Positions 24,334 to 33,302 of a stretch of 64,000 nt of DNA are shown piece after piece. A program made the translations under genes and the position numbers. The stretch's first letter is position 1. Each line of letters opens with the position of its first letter. The notes under the pieces were generated by a model that had not been told where the DNA came from, did no database searches, and saw nothing but the letters and a program-made list of their open reading frames with translations. Location: the NCBI RefSeq assembly GCF_019431045.1, contig NZ_JAHXPT010000008.1, forward strand, positions 124,001 to 188,000, written 5' to 3'. Source of the stretch: Clostridium weizhouense (GTDB taxonomy: Bacteria > Bacillota > Clostridia > Clostridiales > Clostridiaceae).

Positions 24334-26964
24334 ATGAAAGTAACAAACCCTGAAGAACTAACACAAAAAATTAATCAGTTAAGAAAGGCGCAAAAAAAGT
24401 TTGCTCAATTTACTCAGGAGCAAGTAGATGAGATTTTCAGACAAGCAGCTATGGCAGCTAATAATAATAGAATTAAATTGGCTAAAATGGCTGTAGAAGA
24501 AACAGGAATGGGAATTATAGAAGATAAAGTTGTAAAAAATCATTTTGCTGCTGAATATATATATAATCAATATAAAGATATGAAAACTTGTGGAGTTTTA
24601 GAAGAAGATTTTACATATGGAATTACAAAAGTTGCAGAGCCAATAGGTGTTATAGCAGCTATTGTTCCAACAACTAATCCAACTTCAACAGCTATATTTA
24701 AAACATTAATAGCACTAAAAACTAGAAATGCAATAATAATTTCCCCTCATCCAAGAGCAAAAAATTCTACAATAGCTGCAGCAAAAATAGTTTTAGATGC
24801 AGCAGTTAAAGCAGGTGCACCAGAAGGAATAATTGGTTGGATAGATGAACCATCAGTTGAATTATCTCAAAATGTTATGAGAGAAAGTGATATGATTCTT
24901 GCAACAGGTGGTCCAGCAATGGTTAAGGCTGCTTATTCATCAGGAAAACCAGCTTTGGGTGTTGGAGCGGGGAACACTCCAGCAATTATAGATGAAACAG
25001 CACATATTAAAATGGCTGTTAATTCAATTCTTTTATCAAAAACATTTGATAATGGAGTTATATGTGCATCAGAACAATCAATAATTGCTTTAGATGAAGT
25101 CTATGATGAAGTTAAAAAAGAATTAGCTGAAAGAGGAGCATATATTCTTAAATCTGATGAAGTAGATAAGGTTAGAAAAATTATCTTAAATGAAAATGGT
25201 GGTTTGAATTCTAATATAGTTGGTCAATCCGCTTATAAAATAGCTGAAATGGCTGGAGTTATAGTAAAAGAAAACGCTAAAGTATTAGTTGGAGAAGTCG
25301 ATTCAGTAGAGTTAGAAGAACCTTTTTCACATGAAAAATTATCTCCAGTACTTGCAATGTATAGAGCTAAAACTTATGAAGAAGCATTAGAAAAAGCTGA
25401 TAGATTAATAGTTTTAGGAGGTATGGGTCATACATCAATTCTTTATACTGATGAAATAAAATCAAAAGACAGGATAGCTAAATTTGGAGCTAAAATGAAA
25501 ACTGCTAGAACATTAATAAATATGCCAGCATCTCAAGGAGCTATAGGTGATTTGTATAACTTTAAATTATCACCATCTCTGACTTTAGGATGTGGATCAT
25601 GGGGTGGAAACTCAGTTTCAGAAAATGTTGGTCCTAAACATTTAATCAATGTTAAGAGTGTAGCTAAAAGGAGAGAAAATATGCTTTGGTTTAGAGTTCC
25701 TGAAAAAATTTACTTTAAATATGGATGTTTACCAATAGCTTTAGAAGAATTACATGATATGGGTAAGAAAAAAGCTTTTATTGTAACAGATAAAGTATTA
25801 TTTCAATTAGGATATACTGATAAGGTTACTGAAGTATTAGATAGAAATAGAATACAATATAAAATATTCTTTGATGTTGAACCAGACCCAACATTAAGGT
25901 GTGCTAAAGCAGGTGCAAAAGAAATGTTAAGCTTTAATCCAGACGTTATAATTTCACTTGGTGGTGGATCAGCTATGGATGCAGCTAAGATTATGTGGGT
26001 TATGTATGAACATCCAGAAGTTAAATTTGAAGATTTAGCTATGAGATTTATGGATATAAGAAAAAGAGTTTATAGATTCCCAAGCTTAGGTGAAAAAGCA
26101 ACAATGGTTGCAATAGCAACTTCAGCTGGTACAGGATCAGAAGTAACGCCTTTTGCTGTTATAACTGATGAAAAAACAAGTGTAAAATATCCATTAGCTG
26201 ATTATGAATTAACTCCAGATATGGCTATAGTTGATGCAGAGCTTATGATGACTTCACCTAAAGGATTAACTGCTTGTGCAGGTATAGATGTATTGGTTCA
26301 TGCAATGGAATCATATGTTTCAATAATGGCGTCAGAATTTACTAATGGATTAGCTTTAGAGTCTATAAGATTAGTATTTAAATATTTACCACAAGCATAT
26401 AGTGAAGGAACAACTAATATCAAAGCAAGAGAAAAGATGGCTCATGCTTCATGTATGGCAGGTATGGCATTCTCAAATGCATTCTTAGGTATATGCCACT
26501 CAATGGCACATAAGTTAGGTGCATTCCATCACTTACCACATGGTATGGCTAATTCATTATTAATAAATCAAGTTATTAAATTTAATGCAACTGATGCTCC
26601 AACAAAACAAGCAGCATTTGCTCAATATAAGTATCCAAATGCAGAAAATAGATATGCAAAGATTGCTGATTATCTTCAATTAGGTGGAAATACTGACTCT
26701 GAAAAGGTTGAATTGTTAATTAAAGCGGTAGAAGACCTTCAAAGAAAAGTAGAAATGCCAATGACAATTAAAGATGCTGGTGTAAGTGAAGATAAATTCT
26801 ATGATTCACTTGATGAAATGGTTGAGCAAGCATTTGATGATCAATGCACTGGAGCTAATCCAAGATATCCGTTAATGAATGAAATGAGAGAAATGTATAT
26901 TAATGCATATGATGTTAAAGCTAAAAAACAAGATACAGTTAAAAAACAAACTAAAAAGAAATAA
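24334..26964 (+). CDS. adhE: Bifunctional acetaldehyde-CoA/alcohol dehydrogenase
   Basis: An 876-residue two-domain enzyme of normal AdhE length. The N-terminal CoA-acylating aldehyde dehydrogenase has VPTTNPTSTAIFK and catalytic C244 in NGVICASEQS. After a linker near residue 450 comes the iron-dependent alcohol dehydrogenase with the NAD loop SLGGGSAMDAAKIMW, the ATSAGTGSEVTPF segment, and iron-binding histidines in DVLVHAMESYVS and CHSMAHKLGAFHHLPHG. It reduces acetyl-CoA or butyryl-CoA to ethanol or butanol using two NADH. It has its own terminator and lies about 20 kb from the ald-ctfAB locus. Confidence 0.97.
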   Translation: MKVTNPEELTQKINQLRKAQKKFAQFTQEQVDEIFRQAAMAANNNRIKLAKMAVEETGMGIIEDKVVKNHFAAEYIYNQYKDMKTCGVLEEDFTYGITKVAEPIGVIAAIVPTTNPTSTAIFKTLIALKTRNAIIISPHPRAKNSTIAAAKIVLDAAVKAGAPEGIIGWIDEPSVELSQNVMRESDMILATGGPAMVKAAYSSGKPALGVGAGNTPAIIDETAHIKMAVNSILLSKTFDNGVICASEQSIIALDEVYDEVKKELAERGAYILKSDEVDKVRKIILNENGGLNSNIVGQSAYKIAEMAGVIVKENAKVLVGEVDSVELEEPFSHEKLSPVLAMYRAKTYEEALEKADRLIVLGGMGHTSILYTDEIKSKDRIAKFGAKMKTARTLINMPASQGAIGDLYNFKLSPSLTLGCGSWGGNSVSENVGPKHLINVKSVAKRRENMLWFRVPEKIYFKYGCLPIALEELHDMGKKKAFIVTDKVLFQLGYTDKVTEVLDRNRIQYKIFFDVEPDPTLRCAKAGAKEMLSFNPDVIISLGGGSAMDAAKIMWVMYEHPEVKFEDLAMRFMDIRKRVYRFPSLGEKATMVAIATSAGTGSEVTPFAVITDEKTSVKYPLADYELTPDMAIVDAELMMTSPKGLTACAGIDVLVHAMESYVSIMASEFTNGLALESIRLVFKYLPQAYSEGTTNIKAREKMAHASCMAGMAFSNAFLGICHSMAHKLGAFHHLPHGMANSLLINQVIKFNATDAPTKQAAFAQYKYPNAENRYAKIADYLQLGGNTDSEKVELLIKAVEDLQRKVEMPMTIKDAGVSEDKFYDSLDEMVEQAFDDQCTGANPRYPLMNEMREMYINAYDVKAKKQDTVKKQTKKK

Positions 26965-26974
26965 TATATAATTT

Positions 26975-27015
26975 AAAGGTTAGTTACAAATTTTGGTAAC
27001 TAACCTTTGCTTTTT
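26975..27015 (+). terminator. Terminator of adhE
   Basis: Perfect 13-bp arms at 26975-26987 and 26996-27008 (AAAGGTTAGTTAC/GTAACTAACCTTT), then GCTTTTT. Confidence 0.92.
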
Positions 27016-27248
27016 GTGGTGGAAAAATAAGGATTAAATAATAAATATTAATTGTAGTAGATATGTCTATAATATATAATGAAGATAATGTATTTTAAAT
27101 CTAGTGCTTTATTAGATATTAGATATAATATGGTGATGAATAGTATGTATTTAAATAAAGCAGTTTCTAACATAACCAATAATTATAATATTGAATGCAT
27201 TTGATTATTTAGAAGTATAGAAAAAAGTAAAAAGTAGGTGTAGTAGAA

Positions 27249-27989
27249 ATGAATACAGATAAAAATATACAAGATAAGATTGATAATTTTTTAAAGGAAA
27301 ATAGAATAAATATAACAGGTGGAACAATATCAAGTGAAGAAGAATTATCAGAAGTTTTAAATAATATTGCTATGAGTGATTTGCAAAAAGGTAAAGTAGA
27401 TAAGGCATTATATTTTGTGAATAAAGCAAAAGAATTCAATTCTAAAAATTATTATACATTATTTATGAAAGGACTTATTTATAGATATACTAAAAAATAT
27501 AATGAAGCTATAGAAATGTTTAAAGAGTATAATACTCACACTAATGATAAATTAAGCTATATTTATATAGGGTTTTGCTATGCTGAATTAAATGATGGAG
27601 AAAGTGCATTAGATTATTTTAGAAAATGTGAAAAAGAATTTTCAGAAGAAGAGAAAAATCAATATGGTGCTTTAATGTCCACAGTATATGAATGTATGGG
27701 AAATATATATATAAATAAGGAAAATATTTTAGAATTTTATGAAGATGATAAATTTAAACTTAGTTATAAATTAGCAATAAAGTATTTTAAAATGTCTCTA
27801 AGAAGTAATAAAGAAAATCATATGTTACTTAATAAATTAGCAGTTTGTTATTATCACTTTGAAGATATTAATAAAGCATTATATTGTTTTGAGGAGGCTG
27901 TAAAAATTTCACCAGAAAATGCTGCTTATTTAGAAGCAATTGAAGAGATGAAGGAAATAGGTGCCATACCAGAAAAGGTGGAATTTTAA
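27249..27989 (+). CDS. Tetratricopeptide-repeat protein
   Basis: A 246-residue soluble protein with about four TPR units, for example KGKVDKALYFVNKAKEFNSK, YNEAIEMFKEYNTH, GESALDYFRKCEKEF and a C-terminal EDINKALYCFEEAVKISPEN. TPR arrays mediate protein-protein contacts; the partner is unknown. No enzymatic domain, membrane segment or signal peptide is seen. The ribosome binding site is modest (GTAGGTG). It appears monocistronic. Confidence 0.85.
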   Translation: MNTDKNIQDKIDNFLKENRINITGGTISSEEELSEVLNNIAMSDLQKGKVDKALYFVNKAKEFNSKNYYTLFMKGLIYRYTKKYNEAIEMFKEYNTHTNDKLSYIYIGFCYAELNDGESALDYFRKCEKEFSEEEKNQYGALMSTVYECMGNIYINKENILEFYEDDKFKLSYKLAIKYFKMSLRSNKENHMLLNKLAVCYYHFEDINKALYCFEEAVKISPENAAYLEAIEEMKEIGAIPEKVEF

Positions 27990-28080
27990 GAAAATAAGGA
28001 TATTTAACTAATATTTAAATATATAATTTTGCTATTATCCTTAAAACTATGATATCATATATTGAAATAAGGTATAATCA

Positions 28081-28220
28081 AAAAATAACAAGTCTATTGT
28101 TCAGCCTATTTTTCATCATGTTGTTTTATAAAATTTATCTAATAGCAGGCTATTAGGAGAAGTCATTTTCTTTATAGAACGAAAAATATCGATTGAAACT
28201 TTGGGCTTGTTAGTTATTTT
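28081..28220 (+). ncRNA. Candidate structured leader before the pentapeptide-repeat gene
   Basis: Sequences near 28082-28094 and 28204-28220 can close a long stem (AAAATAAC with GTTATTTT, then AAGTC with GGCTT after a bulge). They enclose about 110 bases that include the dyad CTAATAGC-AG-GCTATTAG at 28139-28156. The element ends 50 bases before the start codon. It matches no riboswitch class I recognise, and chance pairing in AT-rich DNA is possible. Confidence 0.3.
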
Positions 28221-28269
28221 CACGTGCTTAAAAATATAACTAAATAAAAGAGAAGAAATGGATGAGTGA

Positions 28270-28926
28270 ATGGATAATAATAAGAGAAAAAGAACTGGTT
28301 TGAATTATAATAAGGAATTAAAACAAAACAAAAATTTTATGTACAATGATCTAAAAAGAAGTAATTGTTATGGATGTGATTTTACAGGTTCAAATTTTAA
28401 CTTTACAAGTTTTAGAGGAGCACATTTTAAAGGATGTAACTTTTTTGGTTGTACATTTAAATCAGCTGAATTTATTGGGAGTAATTTCAAGAAAAGTAAA
28501 TTTAAAAAAGCAAAGTTTGAAGATGCTGTATTTGAAGGGGTAAATTTAAGTGGTGTAGACTTTAAAGAGGCAGAATTTAAGAATGTAATATTCGTATGTA
28601 CTGATATAAGTGTTGCGAAAAATTTGGAATTTGATGAATCATCAGTTAGAATATTTGATGAAGCACCAATTATTAATATAAGTGAAAACTTAAAAAATGC
28701 TATAAATTTAGCATTAACAAATGAAAAGGTAAGAAATTCAAGATTACTCGATAACAAAGATGGCGAAATTAATACTTTAAGTATAATGATTCTTTTAGAA
28801 AAATTTAGTGAGAAGAATTTAATATCTGGATTAAAAATCCTTGCAGATAGAATTGATAGGGATTTTTGTACACTAAGCTATATAGTCAAATCTATACAAA
28901 CATATCAAAAAGAGGGTATATTATAA
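28270..28926 (+). CDS. Pentapeptide-repeat protein
   Basis: A 218-residue protein. Residues of about 30-112 consist of pentapeptide repeats of the A(D/N)LXX type, seen as CDFTGSNFNFTSFRGAHFKG and GSNFKKSKFKKAKFEDAVFEG, which form a right-handed quadrilateral beta-helix. Some such proteins mimic DNA and protect gyrase, but most have unknown roles. The C-terminal 90 residues are helical and not recognised. Two short out-of-frame ATGs lie just upstream of the chosen start, and the ribosome binding site is weak (AGAGAAG), so translation may be low or regulated by the leader described above. Confidence 0.85.
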   Translation: MDNNKRKRTGLNYNKELKQNKNFMYNDLKRSNCYGCDFTGSNFNFTSFRGAHFKGCNFFGCTFKSAEFIGSNFKKSKFKKAKFEDAVFEGVNLSGVDFKEAEFKNVIFVCTDISVAKNLEFDESSVRIFDEAPIINISENLKNAINLALTNEKVRNSRLLDNKDGEINTLSIMILLEKFSEKNLISGLKILADRIDRDFCTLSYIVKSIQTYQKEGIL

Positions 28927-29066
28927 TTATCCTTCATTAATTGAGTTGAATTTACATATACTAGCTATGGAATAAAGATAAAAAATAGAATTTAAATAGT
29001 AAATTTTAAAGATATACATTTTTAAAGTTGAGTTCTAGAAATAAAATATAAATTTGAATAATATAA

Positions 29067-29109
29067 AAGGACTTAAATGTGATAGTTATTTTATTACACT
29101 TAAGTCCTT
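29067..29109 (-). terminator. Terminator of the cation:proton antiporter gene
   Basis: Arms 29067-29082 and 29094-29109 (AAGGACTTAAATGTGA/TTACACTTAAGTCCTT) pair with one or two mismatches. It is just past the stop codon of the minus-strand gene, with T/A-rich flanks. Confidence 0.78.
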
Positions 29110-29119
29110 ATTTTATATT

Positions 29120-30334
29120 TTAAACACTAGATTGAATTTTTGTATTATTTTTATTAATACGTTCTGAAAATACTATTTTTAATAGCAGTGGTGTAACAAT
29201 AGTAGTTATGATTATCATTATTATAATAGGACCAAAAAATACTGAAGACATTAAACCTAAGGAAGCACCTTTATTTGCAACTATTAAAGCTACCTCTCCA
29301 CGGGATACCATTCCAGTACCTATTTGAAGAGATTCTAAAGATGAAAACTTACATAATTTAGCTGCAATTCCGCACCCTATAATTTTAGTTATAATAGCAA
29401 CTAATACAAGTACTATAGAAAATATAATCATTGATACATTCATAGCAGGTAATTTAAATTTTATCCCAATACTAGCGAAAAAAACTGGTGAAAGTAACAT
29501 ATATGAAAGTATTTCAAAACGTGATGCTATATATTTAGAATACGTAGTTTTCGAAATTATAAGCCCAGCTATAAATGCACCAGTTATATCTGCTACTCCA
29601 AAAAATACTTCTGCACAGTATGAAAGTATTAAGCAATACACAAAAGAAAGTATTACAAATCTACGCATACCTTTATCATGTCTTAATTGAACTTTGGAAA
29701 AGAATCTATAAAATATAAAACAACAAATTGCTGCAAAAATAAAAAATGCAAAAATCTTAAATAACACTACCCAAATATTTACATTTGAGTCTGCAAAACT
29801 AGTAACTATAGTAAGCGCAATGATACCTAGTATATCATCTATGATTGCAGCACCTAAAATTGCACTTCCAACGTTTGAGTTAAGCTTGCCCAATTCTTTT
29901 AATGTTTCAACTGTTATACTGACAGATGTTGCAGTTAATATAACTCCTATAAATATATTTTGCAATAATATACTTGAAGATGCATCTGAAATAGAAGGAT
30001 CATTATTAAAGAAGCAACTAACTATAAATCCTACTATAAGAGGTAAAAGTACACCTATTAAGGCGATAATAAAAGATGACCGTCTACTTTTTTTTAGTTT
30101 CTTTACATCTGTTTCAAGACCAGCACAAAACATTAAAACAATTACCCCGATTTGAGAAAGTTGAGTTATAAATTCTGTTTCATTTAAAAAATTAAAGACA
30201 GTAGGTCCAAATAATACTCCTGCCATTAAGGCTCCAACAACTTGAGGGAGTTGGAAACGTTTGTTTGCTAATCCTAAAACTTTTGTGGTTAATAATATTA
30301 ATGCTAAATCAAATATAAAACGATAAGAATTCAT
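29120..30334 (-). CDS. Cation:proton antiporter (CPA2/KefB-like)
   Basis: A 404-residue integral membrane protein with about 12 helices, matching the sodium/hydrogen exchanger family: LPQVVGALMAGVLFGP near residue 27, IGVIVLMFCAGLETD, SVSITVETLKELGKL with GAAIIDDILGI (the paired aspartates of the ion site), and GMVSRGEVALIVANKG near the C-terminus. It should exchange Na+ or K+ for protons. The C-terminal TrkA-N regulatory domain of full KefB proteins is absent. I moved the start to the ATG at 30334 because GGGGGAT precedes it; the longer reading adds 17 residues without a ribosome binding site. Confidence 0.92.
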   Translation of the reverse strand: MNSYRFIFDLALILLTTKVLGLANKRFQLPQVVGALMAGVLFGPTVFNFLNETEFITQLSQIGVIVLMFCAGLETDVKKLKKSRRSSFIIALIGVLLPLIVGFIVSCFFNNDPSISDASSSILLQNIFIGVILTATSVSITVETLKELGKLNSNVGSAILGAAIIDDILGIIALTIVTSFADSNVNIWVVLFKIFAFFIFAAICCFIFYRFFSKVQLRHDKGMRRFVILSFVYCLILSYCAEVFFGVADITGAFIAGLIISKTTYSKYIASRFEILSYMLLSPVFFASIGIKFKLPAMNVSMIIFSIVLVLVAIITKIIGCGIAAKLCKFSSLESLQIGTGMVSRGEVALIVANKGASLGLMSSVFFGPIIIMIIITTIVTPLLLKIVFSERINKNNTKIQSSV

Positions 30335-30430
30335 AATAATATCCCCCTTTTTATTATTAGAAATATTAAACAAAAATGTATACATATACTATAACATATT
30401 ATTAAAAATAATACTAACCAGTACAAAAAC

Positions 30431-30487
30431 ATTAATAATTATAGTTATTTATATTCTTATGGAATATAAATAACTATAATTATTAAT
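30431..30487. repeat. Perfect 26-bp inverted repeat
   Basis: Arms 30431-30456 and 30462-30487 are exact reverse complements around the 5-base loop TTATG. It lies between the antiporter start and the sdpI terminator. It could be a terminator-like structure or an operator for the antiporter promoter. Confidence 0.8.
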
Positions 30488-30495
30488 TAAAGCAT

Positions 30496-30530
30496 AAAAA
30501 AGATGAAATTTAAAAAATTTCATCTTTTTT
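30496..30530 (-). terminator. Terminator of the sdpR-sdpI operon
   Basis: Perfect 16-bp arms 30496-30511 and 30515-30530 with a 3-base loop. The stem itself ends in runs of A and T, so it works on the minus strand immediately after the sdpI stop. Confidence 0.9.
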
Positions 30531-30532
30531 AT

Positions 30533-31174
30533 TTATATATTATTTTTAGAGTAAAAATAACTTGCTATTATAGGAATTATTCCTGCAACTAATATTGAAA
30601 TAATTACAACTGTAAACTGTAAATTTCTAGTAAAAAATAATGAACTAATAATTATAACTAATCCTGATAATACAAATAATTTACCACCTAATCTATGAGT
30701 TTTTTTCCAAGTATCTTCATTTGTTAGTGTCCATGGAGTTTTAATTCCATAGAAAAAGTTAGTTTTAGATTTTGGAAGATAATTACCTATAACTATTAAT
30801 AATATACCTAACATAAATGGAATAACTCTATTTATTTCAATGTTATAATCAAGAGAAACTCCTAGAACACAAATATGTAAAATAAATAAGAATGTTAGAG
30901 TAACATTTATAATAACATTATAACTTTTATCAAATTTAGAATAATTATTTTTCTTTGGATCTATTTTAGGAGTTAATAACATCCCAATCCATACTAGAAG
31001 CATGATTGATGGTAACAAAAACGATCCAAATAATTTAGAGCTATATTTATCGATTTCTCCACTAATATTCCAATGAGTAGGGATTTGATTTGGAAGTTTA
31101 TTATATACAATAACAGTAATTAAAAATCCTATTCCTATTAATATAAGATTATAAATTGTATTTTTATTTTTCAT
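30533..31174 (-). CDS. sdpI: SdpI family immunity/signal membrane protein
   Basis: A 213-residue membrane protein with about six helices. The N-terminal DUF1648 part shows LPNQIPTHWNISGEIDKYSSK, and the SdpI signature FYGIKTPWTLTNEDTWKKTHRLGG is near residue 140. In Bacillus subtilis SdpI protects against the SdpC killing factor and sequesters SdpR at the membrane when SdpC is present. Here sdpR lies three bases upstream, but no sdpABC toxin genes are in the window. It may defend against foreign toxins or serve in envelope sensing. Confidence 0.92.
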   Translation of the reverse strand: MKNKNTIYNLILIGIGFLITVIVYNKLPNQIPTHWNISGEIDKYSSKLFGSFLLPSIMLLVWIGMLLTPKIDPKKNNYSKFDKSYNVIINVTLTFLFILHICVLGVSLDYNIEINRVIPFMLGILLIVIGNYLPKSKTNFFYGIKTPWTLTNEDTWKKTHRLGGKLFVLSGLVIIISSLFFTRNLQFTVVIISILVAGIIPIIASYFYSKNNI

Positions 31175-31177
31175 AAT

Positions 31178-31459
31178 TTATTTCTCCTTTTCTTTAGTGG
31201 TATTTAAAAATGATACAAACCATTTTATAACATCTTCAAAAACAGAGGTATTAAGTGAGTAGTAAATAAATTGGCCTTTTCTTTCATCGCTTACTAATCC
31301 TGATTGTTTAAGTATATTCAAATGGTGGGATATACTGGGTTTTGTAATTTTAAAATAATCAGCAATATCACCAGCAGTCATATCCTGTTCTTTTAATAAG
31401 TCTAAAATTTGCCTTCGCGTATTATCAGAAAGTGCTTTAAAAGCATCATTAAAGGACAA
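31178..31459 (-). CDS. sdpR: SdpR-like ArsR-family autorepressor
   Basis: A 93-residue winged-helix repressor: FKALSDNTRRQILDLLKEQDMTAGDIAD, then the recognition helix region KPSISHHLNILKQSGLV and wing KGQFIYYSL. It lacks ArsR metal-binding cysteines and matches SdpR. The TTG start at 31459 is supported by AGGAGG seven bases upstream on the minus strand; the first ATG is too far from it. Immediately upstream lies a perfect 52-bp palindrome, almost certainly its operator. It forms an operon with sdpI. Confidence 0.9.
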   Translation of the reverse strand: MSFNDAFKALSDNTRRQILDLLKEQDMTAGDIADYFKITKPSISHHLNILKQSGLVSDERKGQFIYYSLNTSVFEDVIKWFVSFLNTTKEKEK

Positions 31460-31471
31460 ATAATCACCTCC

Positions 31472-31523
31472 TATATTTATATTAGATATTTAGATAATTA
31501 TCTAAATATCTAATATAAATATA
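31472..31523. promoter_or_regulatory. 52-bp perfect palindromic operator of sdpR-sdpI
   Basis: Bases 31472-31497 and 31498-31523 are exact reverse complements with no spacer, centred on AGATAATTATCT. The palindrome ends just before the sdpR ribosome binding site and must overlap its promoter, fitting autorepression by a dimeric ArsR-type protein. Confidence 0.82.
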
Positions 31524-31692
31524 TATAAAACATATAAAATTGTCAATAGAGATGTTTTAAGATAGAATTAAATTATAAATTTGGTATTTATGTTAAATTT
31601 GGTAGTATTAATAATAAGTATATTATTTAAGATAGAAGGAAAATTAATTTAATTATGATTTATAAAATATAAGGATGAAAGAGGAGAATACT

Positions 31693-32091
31693 ATGAATTT
31701 TAATGGACTTGTACCTGAATTATCAGTTTCTAATATACAGAAGTCTAAGAAATTTTATTTAGATATTTTAGGATTTAATTTAGAATATGAAAGAGAAGAG
31801 GATAAATTTATGTTTATTTCTCTAGGACAAGCACAAATTATGCTTGAAGAGATTAATGGTTATTGGAATACTGGGGATTTAAAATATCCATTTGGAAGAG
31901 GAATAAATTTTCAAATAAATGTTAAAGATGTGATGAAAATCTATAACAAACTTAAAGAAAATAATATTACTTTATTTAGAGACGTTTTTGAAAGTTATTA
32001 TGAATGTGATGGACAGGTAATTATTGAAAAAGAAATACTTGTTCAAGATCCTGATGGATATTTATTACGCTTTTCACAGATTATTAAATAA
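31693..32091 (+). CDS. VOC-family protein (bleomycin-resistance-like)
   Basis: A 132-residue glyoxalase/bleomycin-resistance-fold protein: PELSVSNIQKSKKFYLDILGF at the N-terminus, FMFISLGQAQIMLEE, then the second betaalphabeta module with INFQINVKDVMKIYNKLKE and LVQDPDGYLLRFSQ. Relatives bind drugs or act as metalloenzymes; the family is too broad for a specific call. The ATG at 31693 is preceded by GAGGAG and is preferred to an in-frame ATG six codons earlier. An acetyltransferase gene follows on the same strand. Confidence 0.85.
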   Translation: MNFNGLVPELSVSNIQKSKKFYLDILGFNLEYEREEDKFMFISLGQAQIMLEEINGYWNTGDLKYPFGRGINFQINVKDVMKIYNKLKENNITLFRDVFESYYECDGQVIIEKEILVQDPDGYLLRFSQIIK

Positions 32092-32162
32092 AATTTCACT
32101 TGCATCCTACCTAAGGTAAGGATTTATACTTATCTTATAATAGTATTTAAAGGAGAGTATAT

Positions 32163-32585
32163 ATGCAACTAGAAATTCAATACAATTGTTCAAATATTAA
32201 TTGGGATTATGTATCTAATATATTAAAAAAAGTTGGAATGTCATATTTTGAAGGGGAGATGCACAGGAGAGCATTTGAAAACAGTTATACTACTATATTT
32301 ATTTTTGATGATGATAAACTTATTGGTTTTGGTCGTGCAATTTCAGATGGAATTTATCAAGCAGCCATTTATGACGTAGCAGTATTACCTGAATATCAAG
32401 GAAAAGGTGTGGGAAAAAAGATTCTTGAAAGTATTATAAAATGTACACCACAATGCAATTTTATATTATATGCATCACCAGGCAAAGAAATTTTTTATGA
32501 AAAAATGAATTTTAAAAAGATGAAGACTGGAATGGCATTATTTTATGATGCAGAAAAAAAGCAAGCAAAAGGTTTCATTAAATAA
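32163..32585 (+). CDS. GNAT-family N-acetyltransferase
   Basis: A 140-residue GNAT enzyme. The acetyl-CoA binding motif is AVLPEYQGKGVGKKILESII (residues of about 73-92), preceded by the DKLIGFGRAISDG and AAIYDVAV strands and followed by NFILYASPGKEIFYEKMNFKKM. The acceptor is unknown. AAAGGAG precedes the ATG. It is possibly co-transcribed with the VOC-family gene 70 bases upstream. Confidence 0.9.
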   Translation: MQLEIQYNCSNINWDYVSNILKKVGMSYFEGEMHRRAFENSYTTIFIFDDDKLIGFGRAISDGIYQAAIYDVAVLPEYQGKGVGKKILESIIKCTPQCNFILYASPGKEIFYEKMNFKKMKTGMALFYDAEKKQAKGFIK

Positions 32586-32593
32586 GAGCAAAA

Positions 32594-32629
32594 TCTTTAT
32601 AGATAAGAATTAAATCTTATCTATAAAGA
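32594..32629. terminator. Bidirectional terminator overlapping the end of the YetF gene
   Basis: Perfect 15-bp arms 32594-32608 and 32615-32629 (TCTTTATAGATAAGA/TCTTATCTATAAAGA) with a 6-base loop. The right arm lies inside the last codons of the convergent minus-strand gene. Confidence 0.75.
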
Positions 32630-33302
32630 AGGTACCATCACTTTGAATTTCAGCATAAAAAACATCTTCTATAGAATTAACATTATAATCTTTAAGTTGT
32701 TGTTTTAATTTTTCTTCAGTTAAATTTAATTCTAACAAATTATGTTTTATTATTTTACCATCAACAATTATCTCAGATGGAATATAGTTTATATTAGATG
32801 TAGGAATGTTCATATCTTTTCTTATTATGTGCTGTTGTGATTGTTTTTTTAATACACTTAAGTTACCATTTGGTTCTAAAATAGCATAATCTACTTCTAA
32901 AAAGGAAAATATATCCTTTTTTCTAAGTAACATTGATAAATCATCCATATTAAGATGATTTGATTTCAATGCTTTTTTGATAATTTTACCTTTTTTTATT
33001 AAAATAGTTGGTTCAGCATCAAGTATACTTCTTAAAGTTCCTGATTTTAAACCTATATATCCAAAGAAAATTGTTAATATACACCACCAAATTAAACTTA
33101 AAAAATCATTCAAAAAATCTGTATTAGTGTCATTAATCATATTAGCAGCAATAGAACCAATTGTAATACCGGTAACGTAATTAAAAAATGTTAAATGACT
33201 CATTTGTTTTTTTCCAAGAATTCTTGTTAAAAATAATAACACAATAAATATTAAAGTTGTTTTAAATAATGAATTAAATATATTTCCATTGTTTAAATTC
33301 AT
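32610..33302 (-). CDS. YetF/DUF421 family membrane protein
   Basis: A 230-residue protein with three N-terminal membrane helices (FKTTLIFIVLLFLTRILGKK, FFNYVTGITIGSIAANM, FLSLIWWCILTIFFGYIGL) and a cytoplasmic C-terminal domain containing PTILIKKGKIIKKAL, DLSMLLRKKDIFSFLEVDYAILEPNGNLSVLKK and PSEIIVDGKIIKHNL. This is the complete YetF layout with the DUF3290-like tail strands. YetF proteins are conserved in spore formers and their function is not established. TTAGGAG precedes the start. Confidence 0.9.
   Translation of the reverse strand: MNLNNGNIFNSLFKTTLIFIVLLFLTRILGKKQMSHLTFFNYVTGITIGSIAANMINDTNTDFLNDFLSLIWWCILTIFFGYIGLKSGTLRSILDAEPTILIKKGKIIKKALKSNHLNMDDLSMLLRKKDIFSFLEVDYAILEPNGNLSVLKKQSQQHIIRKDMNIPTSNINYIPSEIIVDGKIIKHNLLELNLTEEKLKQQLKDYNVNSIEDVFYAEIQSDGTFFIDKI

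Noticed and set aside
28258..28269. Alternative ATG starts for the pentapeptide-repeat gene
   Set aside because: The ATGs at 28258 and 28262 open frames that stop after a few codons; only 28270 reads the repeat protein.
30533..31459. Complete SDP killing-factor system
   Set aside because: Only sdpR and sdpI are present; no sdpA, sdpB or sdpC-like gene is found in the window.
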